Shown one piece after another: positions 6,604 to 14,063 of a stretch of 26,845 nt of DNA (its first letter is position 1; each line of letters begins with the position of its first letter). This DNA is from Oxalobacteraceae bacterium UBA6018. GTDB lineage: Bacteria; Pseudomonadota; Gammaproteobacteria; Burkholderiales; Burkholderiaceae_D. The stretch lies in contig DIZW01000085.1 in NCBI GenBank assembly GCA_002428015.1, positions 38,278 to 65,122 on the forward strand, given 5' to 3'. A program made the translations under genes and the position numbers. Below the pieces are notes generated by a model, which was given only the letters and a program-made list of their open reading frames with translations, had not been told where the DNA came from and did not search any database.

Positions 6604-7431
6604 ATGTCCTCCATCTCGATTAAATCCCCCGCCGACATCGACGGCATGCGCGTGGCCGGCCGCCTCGGCGCCGAAGTGCTCGACTACATCACCCCCTTCG
6701 TCAAGCCGGGCGTGACCACGGGCGAACTGGACCGCCTGTGCCACGAGTACATGGTCAACGTGCAAGGCAGCATCCCTGCCCCGCTCAACTATTGCCCGCC
6801 CGGCTACACGCCCTACCCGAAAGCCATCTGCACCTCCGTCAACGACGTGATCTGCCACGGCATCCCGGGCGACAAGGTGCTCAAGAACGGCGACGTGGTC
6901 AACCTCGACATCACCGTCATCAAGGACGGCTACCATGGCGACAACAGCCGCATGTTCTTCGTCGGCGAGCCGTCGATCCTGGCGCGCCGCCTGTCCGAGG
7001 TGACCTACGAATGCATGTGGCTGGGCATCGCCAAGGTCAAGCCGGGCATCCACCTGGGCGACATCGGCCACGTGATCCAGCAGCACGCCGAAAAGAGCGG
7101 CTACAGCGTGGTGCGCGAATTCTGCGGCCACGGCATCGGCAAGGTGTTCCACGAGGAGCCGCAGGTCCTGCACTACGGCAAGCCCGGCACCCTGGAAAAG
7201 CTCGAGGCCGGCATGATCTTCACGATCGAGCCGATGATCAACGCCGGCCGGCGCGACATCCGCGAGATGGGCGACGGCTGGACCATCAAGACCAAGGACC
7301 GCAGCCTGTCGGCCCAGTGGGAGCACACGATCCTGGTCACCGAGACCGGCTTCGAGGTGCTAACCATGTCGGCCGGCACCCCGCCGCCGCCGGCCATCGT
7401 CGCCCAGCAGCTGCAGGCCGTTCCGGCGTAA
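6604..7431 (+). CDS. map: Type I methionine aminopeptidase
   Basis: Map removes the initiator methionine from new proteins after deformylation. The 275-residue product has the pita-bread fold markers and all five metal ligands expected of the family: Asp102, Asp113, His176 (CGHGIG), Glu209 (FTIEPMI) and Glu240 (QWEHTIL). There is no N-terminal SH3-type extension, so it is the short type Ia form, with an extra Pro/Ala-rich tail of about 20 residues. I chose the ATG at 6604 over an in-frame TTG four codons upstream because the protein family starts there; neither has a good Shine-Dalgarno sequence. It stands opposite rpsB, a common arrangement, though a three-gene cassette now lies between. glnD follows after 4 bases. 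Confidence 0.97.
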   Translation: MSSISIKSPADIDGMRVAGRLGAEVLDYITPFVKPGVTTGELDRLCHEYMVNVQGSIPAPLNYCPPGYTPYPKAICTSVNDVICHGIPGDKVLKNGDVVNLDITVIKDGYHGDNSRMFFVGEPSILARRLSEVTYECMWLGIAKVKPGIHLGDIGHVIQQHAEKSGYSVVREFCGHGIGKVFHEEPQVLHYGKPGTLEKLEAGMIFTIEPMINAGRRDIREMGDGWTIKTKDRSLSAQWEHTILVTETGFEVLTMSAGTPPPPAIVAQQLQAVPA

Positions 7432-7435
7432 CAGC

Positions 7436-10019
7436 ATGACCAGCGCCGCCGTCAAGTCCACCCCGCGCGACCTGCTCAAGCGCCAGCTCAAGGCGGACCG
7501 CCAGGCCCTGATCGCCGCCTTCCGCGAGGACGACAAGCCGGAAAAGCTGCTGCGCGGGCTGCGCCAGAGCGTCGACATGGTGCTCTCGGCGGCCTGGCAG
7601 CTGGTCGGCCTGCCGCCGGACGCGGCCCTGGTGGGCGTGGGCGGCTACGGCCGCGGCGAACTGTTCCCCCACTCCGACGTCGACATCCTGATCCTGCTGG
7701 CGGCGCCGCCCGACGCCATCCTGCAGGCGCGCCTGGAGGAGCTGGTGCAGCTGCTGTGGGACCTGGGCCTGGAGATCGGGCACAGCATCCGCACCGTGGA
7801 CGAGTGCATGAGCGAGTCGCGGGCCGACATCACGGTGCAGACCAGCCTGCTCGAGGCGCGCCTGGTGCACGGCAACGCGGCCCTGTTCGCCACCCTGCAG
7901 GAACGCTACCAGGCCGCGCTGGACCCGCAAGCCTTCTTCCAGGCGAAAACGTCGGAGATGCGCCTGCGCCACGCCAAGTACGAGGACACCGCCTTCAGCC
8001 TGGAGCCGAACTGCAAGGAGAGCCCGGGCGGCCTGCGCGACCTGCAGGTGATCGTCTGGGTGGCCAAGGCGGCCGGCCTGGCCAGCTCCTGGGGCCAGCT
8101 GGCCACGCGCGGGCTGATCACCCAGACCGAGGCGCGCCAGCTGATGGAAAAGGAGCGCGCCTTCAAGGACATCCGCGTGCGCCTGCACCTGCACACCAAC
8201 CGGCGCGAAGACCGCCTGGTGTTCGACGTGCAGACGGCGGTGGCCGAGTCGCTCGGCATGAAGACCACCGGCGAAGGCATCAACGCGCGCCGCGCCAGCG
8301 AATACCTGATGCAACGCTACTACTGGGCCGCCAAGACCGTCACCCAGCTCAACACCATCCTGCTGCAGAACATCGAGGCCCAGCTGTTCCCGCAGCCGGC
8401 CGAGCCGGTGGCCATCAACGCGCGCTTCAACGAAGTGAACGGCTTCATCGACATCGCCCACGACGACACCTTCAACGCCACCCCGTCCTCGGTGCTGGAA
8501 GTGTTCCTGCTGATGACAGAGCGTCCCCACCTCAAGGGCATGACCGCGCGCACCATGCGCGCGCTGTGGCACGCCCGCTTCGAGATCGACACGGCCTTCC
8601 GCGAGGACCCGCGCAACCGCGCGCTGTTCCTGCGCATCCTGCAGGCCCCGGTCGGGCTGGTGCACGCGCTGCGCCGCATGAACGACACCAGCGTGCTGGG
8701 GCGCTACCTGCCCAACTTCCGCCGCATCGTCGGCCAGATGCAGCACGACCTGTTCCACGTCTACACGGTCGACCAGCACATCATGATGGTGGTGCGCAAC
8801 ATGCGCCGCTTCACCATGAGCGAGCACGCCCACGAATACCCGTTCTGCTCCCAGCTGATCGCCAACTTCGCGCGCCCCTGGCTGCTGTACGTCGCGGCCC
8901 TGTTCCACGACATCGCCAAGGGCCGCGGCGGCGACCATTCCAAGCTCGGCACGGTGGACGCGGCCCAGTTCTGCGAGGACCATGCGATCGGCGCGGAAGA
9001 CAGCGAGCTGGTGGTGTTCCTGGTCGAGCACCACCTGACCATGTCCCAGGTGGCGCAGAAGCAGGACCTGTCGGACCCGGACGTGATCGAATCCTTCGCC
9101 CGCCTGGTCAAGGACGAGCGCCACCTGACCGCCCTGTACCTGCTCACCGTGGCCGACATCCGCGGCACCAGCCCCAAGGTCTGGAACGCGTGGAAGGCCA
9201 AGCTGCTCGAAGACCTGTACCGCATGACGCTGCGCGTGCTGGGCGGCGAGCCGCATTCGGCCGACCGCGAACTGAAGAACACCCAGCATGAGGCGCTGGC
9301 CACCCTGCGCCTGTACGGCCTGCCCGCCAACGCCCACGAGGGCCTGTGGCAGCAGCTCGACATGGCCTACTTCCTGCGCCACGAGGCCTCCGACATCGCC
9401 TGGCAGACGCGCGCCCTGTGGGACCGCCTCGACAGCGAGCGCCCGGTCGTCAAGTGCCGCCTGGCGCCGATCGGCGAGGGCTTGCAGGTGGCGGTGTACG
9501 TGAAGGACCAGCCGGACCTGTTCGCGCGCATCTGCAGCTACTTCGACCGCAAGAACTTCTCCATCCTCGACGCCAAGATCCACACCACGCGCCACGGCTA
9601 TGCGCTCGACACCTTCCTCGTCACCGAGCAGAATTTCGCCAAGAGCTACCGCGACATCATCAACCTGATCGAGCACGAGATCTGCGAGCTGCTGACCTCG
9701 CAGGCGCCGCTGCCGGCGCCCACGCGTGGGCGCCTGTCGCGCCTGTCGCGCACCTTCCCGATCACCCCGACGGTGGACCTGCGCCCGGACGAGCGCGGCC
9801 AGTACTACCTGCTCTCGATCGCCGCCAACGACCGCAACGGGCTGCTGTACGCGATCGCCAACGTGCTCACGCGCTACCGCATCAACCTGCACACGGCCAA
9901 GATCATGACGCTGGGCGAGCGCGTGGAGGACGTGTTCCTGATTCGACGGCGCGGTGCTCAACAACGCGCGCAACCAGGTCCAGCTCGAGACCGACCTGCT
10001 CGAGGCGCTGAAGGTCTGA
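7436..10019 (+). CDS. glnD: Bifunctional PII uridylyltransferase / uridylyl-removing enzyme, frameshifted near its 3' end
   Basis: GlnD senses glutamine and adds or removes UMP on PII proteins, controlling nitrogen assimilation. Domains in order: nucleotidyltransferase with GVGGYGRGEL and metal-binding Asp81/Asp83, a helical linker, the HD hydrolase domain (His491-Asp492 in LFHDIAKGRGGDHS), then two ACT domains from about residues 683 and 790. At codon 836 the sequence reads CTG ATT CGA CGG; removing one base restores Leu-Ile-Asp-Gly-Ala-Val and a typical ACT tail ending LLEALKV with TGA at 10017-10019, for 860 residues. As given, the frame instead runs to a TAA at 10088-10090, replacing the last 24 residues with about 48 Arg/Pro/Ala-rich ones. 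I give the end of the restored frame. Sequencing error or real mutation are both possible. It follows map by 4 bases. Confidence 0.93.
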
Positions 10020-10099
10020 GCGGCGCGCCGCTCCAAGCGTCGCCCGCTTTCGCCCGCCCTATTTCGCCCATCCGATTTCACCCACTTTAAAAGCACGTC

Positions 10100-10846
10100 A
10101 TGACCGAATTAGTACGCCTGTCCAAACGCATGTCCGAACTCGGGCTTTCCTCGCGCCGCGAGGCCGACGAATGGATAGAACGCGGCTGGGTGCGGGTCGA
10201 CGGCAAGGTCGTCTCCGAACTGGGCAGCAAGGTCCTGCCGCACCAGGTCATCACGGTCGAGCGCCAGGCCGCCGCCGAGCAGTCCAAGCGCGTGACGATC
10301 CTGATCCACAAGCCGATGGGCTACGTCAGCGGCCAGGCCGAGGACGGCTACACCCCGGCGGTGGCGCTGATCAAGCCGGAAAACCGCTGGCCCGAGGACC
10401 CGTCCCCCGAACAGTTCCATCCGACCCAGCTGCGCAGCCTGGTGCCGGCCGGCCGGCTCGACATCGACTCGGTCGGCCTCCTGGTGCTGACCCAGGACGG
10501 GCGCGTGGCCAAGACCCTGATCGGCCAGGACACCAGCATCGAGAAGGAATACCTGGTGCGGGTGCAGTACACCAAGGAAGGCCGGCTGCCCGACGCTGAC
10601 CTGAAGAAGCTGTGCTTTGGTCTTTGGATGGATGGCAAGGCGCTGCTGCCGGCCAAGGTGCGCTGGCAGAACGACGACCAGTTGAGCTTCACCCTCAAGG
10701 AAGGCAAGAAGCGCCAGATCCGCCGCATGTGCGACATGGTGGGACTGAAAGTGCTGGGCTTGAAGCGGGTACGCATCGGCAAGGTCAAGCTGGGCGACCT
10801 GCCGGTCGGCCAGTGGCGCTACCTGCGTTCCGACGAACGGTTCTAG
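10100..10846 (+). CDS. rRNA pseudouridine synthase, RsuA/RluB/E/F family
   Basis: Enzymes of this family isomerise specific uridines of 16S or 23S rRNA. The 248-residue product has an N-terminal S4 RNA-binding domain (about residues 5-50, with LSSRREADEWIERGWVRVDG), a short linker, and the catalytic domain with the GRLD motif, in which Asp121 is the nucleophile. The EKEYLV segment and RQIRRMC near the C terminus are also characteristic. Overall layout seems nearest to RluF, but the target uridine cannot be decided by eye, so no symbol is given. The ATG at 10100 begins 80 bases after the restored glnD stop and lacks a strong Shine-Dalgarno sequence. It converges with hisC. Confidence 0.92.
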   Translation: MTELVRLSKRMSELGLSSRREADEWIERGWVRVDGKVVSELGSKVLPHQVITVERQAAAEQSKRVTILIHKPMGYVSGQAEDGYTPAVALIKPENRWPEDPSPEQFHPTQLRSLVPAGRLDIDSVGLLVLTQDGRVAKTLIGQDTSIEKEYLVRVQYTKEGRLPDADLKKLCFGLWMDGKALLPAKVRWQNDDQLSFTLKEGKKRQIRRMCDMVGLKVLGLKRVRIGKVKLGDLPVGQWRYLRSDERF

Positions 10847-10890
10847 GGCGCGCGCCGGGCGCCTAACGTGCGCTCTGCAAGCCGGCGCGA

Positions 10891-10932
10891 GCCGCTAGCG
10901 CGCCGCACGCTAACGCCGGCCGCTAGCGCGCC
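10891..10932. repeat. 14-bp direct repeat at the 3' end of hisC
   Basis: The sequence GCCGCTAGCGCGCC occurs at 10891-10904 and 10919-10932; the second copy covers the hisC stop codon. Each holds the palindrome CGCTAGCG. It lies in the 76-base gap where two convergent genes meet and where no T-run terminator is visible. Confidence 0.6.
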
Positions 10933-11984
10933 AGTATCTCGGCGAACGCCAGCACCAGCTGCGCGCATTCCTCGTCGGTGCCGATGCTGATGCGCAGGAA
11001 GTCGTCGATGTCGGGCGACTTGAAGTGGCGCACCAGGATCGCCCTGTCCCGCAACGCCTGGGCTAGGTCGGCCCCGCGATGCAGCCCATGGCGGGCGAAC
11101 AGGAAGTTGGTGGACGAGGGTAGCACCTCGAAGCCGAGCGCCGTCAACTGCCGCGCCAGATGCTCGCGCGTGGCGATGACCTGGGCGCGCCTGGCCTGGA
11201 AATAGTCCTCGTCTTCCAACGCAGCCACCGCGCCTGCGCTTTCGAGCCGGCCCAGCGGATAGGAATTGAAGCTGTCCTTGATCCGCTCCAGCGCTTCGAT
11301 CAGGTGCGCCTGGCCGATCGCGAAGCCGACCCGCAGGCCGGCCAGCGCACGCGACTTGGAGAAGGTCTGGACCACCAGCAGGTTCGAATAACTGCGCACC
11401 AGCGACATCGCGGACTGCGCGCCGAAGTCCACATACGCCTCGTCCACCAGCACCACCCGGTCGGGCTGGGCGCGCAGGATCTGCTCCACCTGCTCGAGCG
11501 GGAGCGCGATGCCGGTAGGCGCGTTGGGGTTGGCGAGCACCACGCCGCCGCAGGAGGCGCCGAATTGCGCCGGATCGACGCGCATGCCCTCGGCGAGCGG
11601 CACCAGGGTGGCGCTGATGCCGTAAAGCCGGCAGTACACCTGGTAGAAGCTGTAGCTCACCGTCGGCATCAGCAGCGGCAGGTCCTGGATGAAGAACGCG
11701 TGGAAGGCGTGCGCCAGCACCTCGTCCGAGCCGTTGCCCACGAATACCTCGCTGGGCTCGACCCCGTAGTAGGACGCCAGCGCGCCTTTGAGCGCCCCCG
11801 ATTGCGGATCGGGATACAGGCGCAGCGCGTCGCCGCACTCCGCATGGATGGCGGCGATGACCTTGGGCGACGGCGGATAGGGGTTCTCGTTGGTGTTGAG
11901 CTTGATCAGCCGTTCGATGCGCGGCTGCTCGCCCGGGACATAGGGCGTCAGGCCTTCAACGTGGCGGCTCCAGAATGTATTCAT
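10923..11984 (-). CDS. hisC: Histidinol-phosphate aminotransferase
   Basis: HisC is a PLP-dependent enzyme that converts imidazole-acetol phosphate and glutamate to histidinol phosphate. The 353-residue product has the class I/II aminotransferase pattern: LNTNENPYPPSP near residue 29, Asn154 in ANPNAPTG, Asp181 in VLVDEAYVDF, PLP-binding Lys210 in TFSKSRALAGLRVG, and a C-terminal Arg in FLRISIGT. The ATG at 11984-11982 has no strong Shine-Dalgarno sequence. No other his gene is in the window, so this is a stand-alone copy. Such copies may serve histidine synthesis or also transaminate aromatic 2-oxo acids. It is followed by convergent rRNA-modification gene DNA. Confidence 0.93.
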   Translation of the reverse strand: MNTFWSRHVEGLTPYVPGEQPRIERLIKLNTNENPYPPSPKVIAAIHAECGDALRLYPDPQSGALKGALASYYGVEPSEVFVGNGSDEVLAHAFHAFFIQDLPLLMPTVSYSFYQVYCRLYGISATLVPLAEGMRVDPAQFGASCGGVVLANPNAPTGIALPLEQVEQILRAQPDRVVLVDEAYVDFGAQSAMSLVRSYSNLLVVQTFSKSRALAGLRVGFAIGQAHLIEALERIKDSFNSYPLGRLESAGAVAALEDEDYFQARRAQVIATREHLARQLTALGFEVLPSSTNFLFARHGLHRGADLAQALRDRAILVRHFKSPDIDDFLRISIGTDEECAQLVLAFAEILAR

Positions 11985-12016
11985 GCTAGCAATGGGTTAA
12001 TGATGCGGAACCAGCA

Positions 12017-12022
12017 ACTATA
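12017..12022 (-). promoter_or_regulatory. Possible -10 element for hisC
   Basis: TATAGT on the minus strand (five of six to consensus) lies 32 bases before the hisC ATG. No good -35 hexamer sits 16-18 bases upstream, so the assignment is tentative. Confidence 0.35.
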
Positions 12023-12096
12023 ACAGAGTCGGCGCGCCGGCTGGGCGGCGGCCCGCGCCACCCACCTCGGGTCCGGCGGCAACTGAACCATGGCCC

Positions 12097-12630
12097 TCAG
12101 TCGAACAGCTTGAACTTGAGCTGCACCGAGATGCCACCGTGCAGGCGCTCCTTGTAGGTCGGCACCACGGCCACGTTGACGCCCACGCGCTGGTACTCCC
12201 AGGTCGCCACGGGAATGATGGCCAGGAACCAGCCGCCGTCACGCATCATCGGATAGCCGTTAAAGCCGCCCGCCACCGCGCCCAGCTTGATGCCGGCGAC
12301 GCGCCACGGCTGGTAGTACACGCCGGCGTAGCTGGAGTGCTGGCGGTCGCTGTTATAGAAATGGCCGGCGGTCAGCGCGACCGAGTCCGACCAGCGGTAT
12401 TCGACGCCGTAGCCCGGATTGCGGCCGTTCAGGTCGCGGTCCTTCTGGAAGTGGTAGGTCGCAAAGCCGGTGTCCAGCCACAGCTGGCCGCGGCTGGCGT
12501 CCGGCGCGGCCGCCGGCTCAAGCGCGGCGGCGGGCGTGGCCGGGGTGGACACCTCCTGCGCCAGGGCCGGTACGCACAGGGCCAGTGCCGTGAGCGCCGC
12601 CAAGGCGCCCGCAAATTCTTTGATCGTCAT
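12097..12630 (-). CDS. Predicted small outer-membrane beta-barrel protein of unknown function
   Basis: I do not recognise a named family. The 177-residue product has a clear signal peptide (about residues 1-24, cleavage near ALA-QE), then an Ala/Pro-rich spacer to about residue 45. The remaining 130 residues alternate polar and aromatic/hydrophobic residues in short strands (LWLDTGFATYHF, YGVEYRW, SYAGVYYQPW, AIIPVATWEYQRVGVNVAVV). It ends ISVQLKFKLFD, like an outer-membrane protein C-terminal strand. About eight strands would fit, so a PagP-sized barrel is plausible, but I see no catalytic signature that would justify an enzyme name. The start is 6 bases after the def stop, so it is probably the last gene of the smc-def operon. 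No T-run terminator follows it. Confidence 0.72.
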   Translation of the reverse strand: MTIKEFAGALAALTALALCVPALAQEVSTPATPAAALEPAAAPDASRGQLWLDTGFATYHFQKDRDLNGRNPGYGVEYRWSDSVALTAGHFYNSDRQHSSYAGVYYQPWRVAGIKLGAVAGGFNGYPMMRDGGWFLAIIPVATWEYQRVGVNVAVVPTYKERLHGGISVQLKFKLFD

Positions 12631-12636
12631 GGAAGC

Positions 12637-13173
12637 TCAGTCGTCGTCGTTGGGGTCGAGGTCGGGGAACATCACCGACGTGAAGCCGAAGCTGCCGAAA
12701 TCCTCGATGCGCATCGGGTACAGGATGCCGAGCAGGTGGTCGACCTCGTGCTGCACCACGCGCGCGTGAAAGCCCTCCACTTCGCGGTCGATGGCGTTGC
12801 CGAACTGGTCGACGCCCTGGTAGCGCAGCCGGGTAAAGCGCGGCACGCTACCGCGCAGGCCAGGCACCGACAGGCAGCCCTCGAAGGCGGATTCCTTCTC
12901 GTCCGACAGCGGCGTGAGCACGGGGTTGATCAGCACCGTCTCGGGCACCTGGGGCGCATCCGGATAGCGCGTGTTCTGCTTGAAGCCGAAGATCACCAGT
13001 TGCAGATTCACGCCGATCTGGGGCGCGGCCAGCCCGGCGCCATCGGCGTCGTGCATGGTGTCGAACATGTCCGCGATCAGCGCATCCATCGCCGCCGTGC
13101 CGAATTCGCGCACCGGCTCGGCCACCCGCAGCAGGCGCCGGTCGCCCATCTTTAGTATCTCACGAATGCTCAT
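12637..13173 (-). CDS. def: Peptide deformylase
   Basis: Deformylase removes the formyl group from the initiator methionine, the step before Map acts. The 178-residue product carries all three motifs: GAGLAAPQ (residues 45-52), EGCLS with metal ligand Cys100, and QHEVDH with His142, catalytic Glu143 and His146. The C-terminal tail is acidic (PDLDPNDDD). The frame is open well upstream, but the ATG at 13173-13171 is right: it overlaps the galU stop as ATGA and the protein starts MSIREILKMGD as homologues do. Finding def with galU and ligA instead of fmt is a different context from the common def-fmt pair, so another def copy may exist elsewhere. Confidence 0.96.
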   Translation of the reverse strand: MSIREILKMGDRRLLRVAEPVREFGTAAMDALIADMFDTMHDADGAGLAAPQIGVNLQLVIFGFKQNTRYPDAPQVPETVLINPVLTPLSDEKESAFEGCLSVPGLRGSVPRFTRLRYQGVDQFGNAIDREVEGFHARVVQHEVDHLLGILYPMRIEDFGSFGFTSVMFPDLDPNDDD

Positions 13174-14063
13174 GGCTCTCGTCGGTCCTGGTTGATCTGG
13201 TCGAGGAAGGCGCGGAACTCGGCGCCGGTTTCGGGATGCTTGAGGCCCATGGCCGTCATCGCCTGCAGGTAGCCGATCTTGGAGCCGCAGTCGTAGCGCT
13301 GACCTGCGTAGCGGTAGGCCAGCACGCGCTCGGACGCCATCAGCGCGGCGATGCCGTCGGTGAGCTGGATCTCGCCGCCGGCGCCGGTGCCGATGGTTTG
13401 CAGGTAGTCGAAAATGCGCGGCGAGAGCACGTAGCGGCCCACCACCGCCAGGGTCGAGGGCGCCACCTCCGGCAGCGGCTTTTCCACGATGCCGGACACC
13501 AGCTCGAGGTCGGGCCGGTAGGACGAGGCGCTCACGATGCCGTACTGGCGGGTGTTCGCGCGCGGCACGTCCTGCACCGCCAGGATGCTGCACTTCTCGT
13601 ACTCGTACACGCTGGTCATCTGCGCCAGCACCGGCTTGGCGCCGTCGGCGCTGTCCATGAAGTCGTCCGCCAGCAGCACCGCGAACGGCTCGTCGCCCAC
13701 CACCGGGCGCGCGCACAGCACCGCGTGTCCCAGGCCCAGCGCGGCCGACTGGCGGATGTAGATGCAGTTGACGTTTTTCGGGATCACGTTGCGCACCAGT
13801 TCGAGCAGCTCGACCTTGTTGGCCTGCTCCAGCTCGGACTCGAGCTCGTAGGCCTTGTCGAAGTGGTCCTCGATGGCGCGCTTGTTGCGGCCGGTGATGA
13901 AGATCATTTCGGTGATGCCGGCCGCGACCGCTTCTTCGACCGCGTACTGGATCAGCGGCTTGTCGACAATCGGCAGCATCTCCTTCGGTTGGGCCTTGGT
14001 GGCGGGCAGGAAGCGGCTACCGAGGCCGGCGACGGGGAAAACGGCTTTTCTAATCGGCTTCAT
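13170..14063 (-). CDS. galU: UTP-glucose-1-phosphate uridylyltransferase
   Basis: GalU makes UDP-glucose, used for LPS, exopolysaccharide and osmoregulated glucans. The 297-residue product shows the nucleotidyltransferase start AVFPVAGLGSRFLPATKA with the following PKEMLPIVDKP, the QSAALGLGHAVLCA segment, LLADDFMD with the metal-binding Asp, the VEKP motif, and GGEIQLTDGIAAL. Length and motifs match a full bacterial GalU. The ATG at 14063-14061 lies inside the end of ligA (14-base overlap), and its TGA overlaps the def start. This tight packing implies co-transcription and coupled translation with ligA and def. Confidence 0.96.
   Translation of the reverse strand: MKPIRKAVFPVAGLGSRFLPATKAQPKEMLPIVDKPLIQYAVEEAVAAGITEMIFITGRNKRAIEDHFDKAYELESELEQANKVELLELVRNVIPKNVNCIYIRQSAALGLGHAVLCARPVVGDEPFAVLLADDFMDSADGAKPVLAQMTSVYEYEKCSILAVQDVPRANTRQYGIVSASSYRPDLELVSGIVEKPLPEVAPSTLAVVGRYVLSPRIFDYLQTIGTGAGGEIQLTDGIAALMASERVLAYRYAGQRYDCGSKIGYLQAMTAMGLKHPETGAEFRAFLDQINQDRREP

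Noticed and set aside
9935..9950. Programmed +1 frameshift in glnD
   Set aside because: There is no rare-codon pause, stop codon or typical slippery heptamer at the site, and glnD is not known for programmed shifting.
10018..10090. The extended GlnD C terminus taken as a genuine new tail
   Set aside because: The Arg/Pro/Ala-rich tail is unlike any ACT domain, and the alternative frame restores a normal ACT ending exactly.
7337..10096. A 919-codon open frame on the minus strand opposite map and glnD
   Set aside because: It is antisense to a clearly recognised enzyme, its translation is Val/Gly/Ala/Arg/His/Gln-rich without motifs, and long antisense frames are expected at this G+C content.
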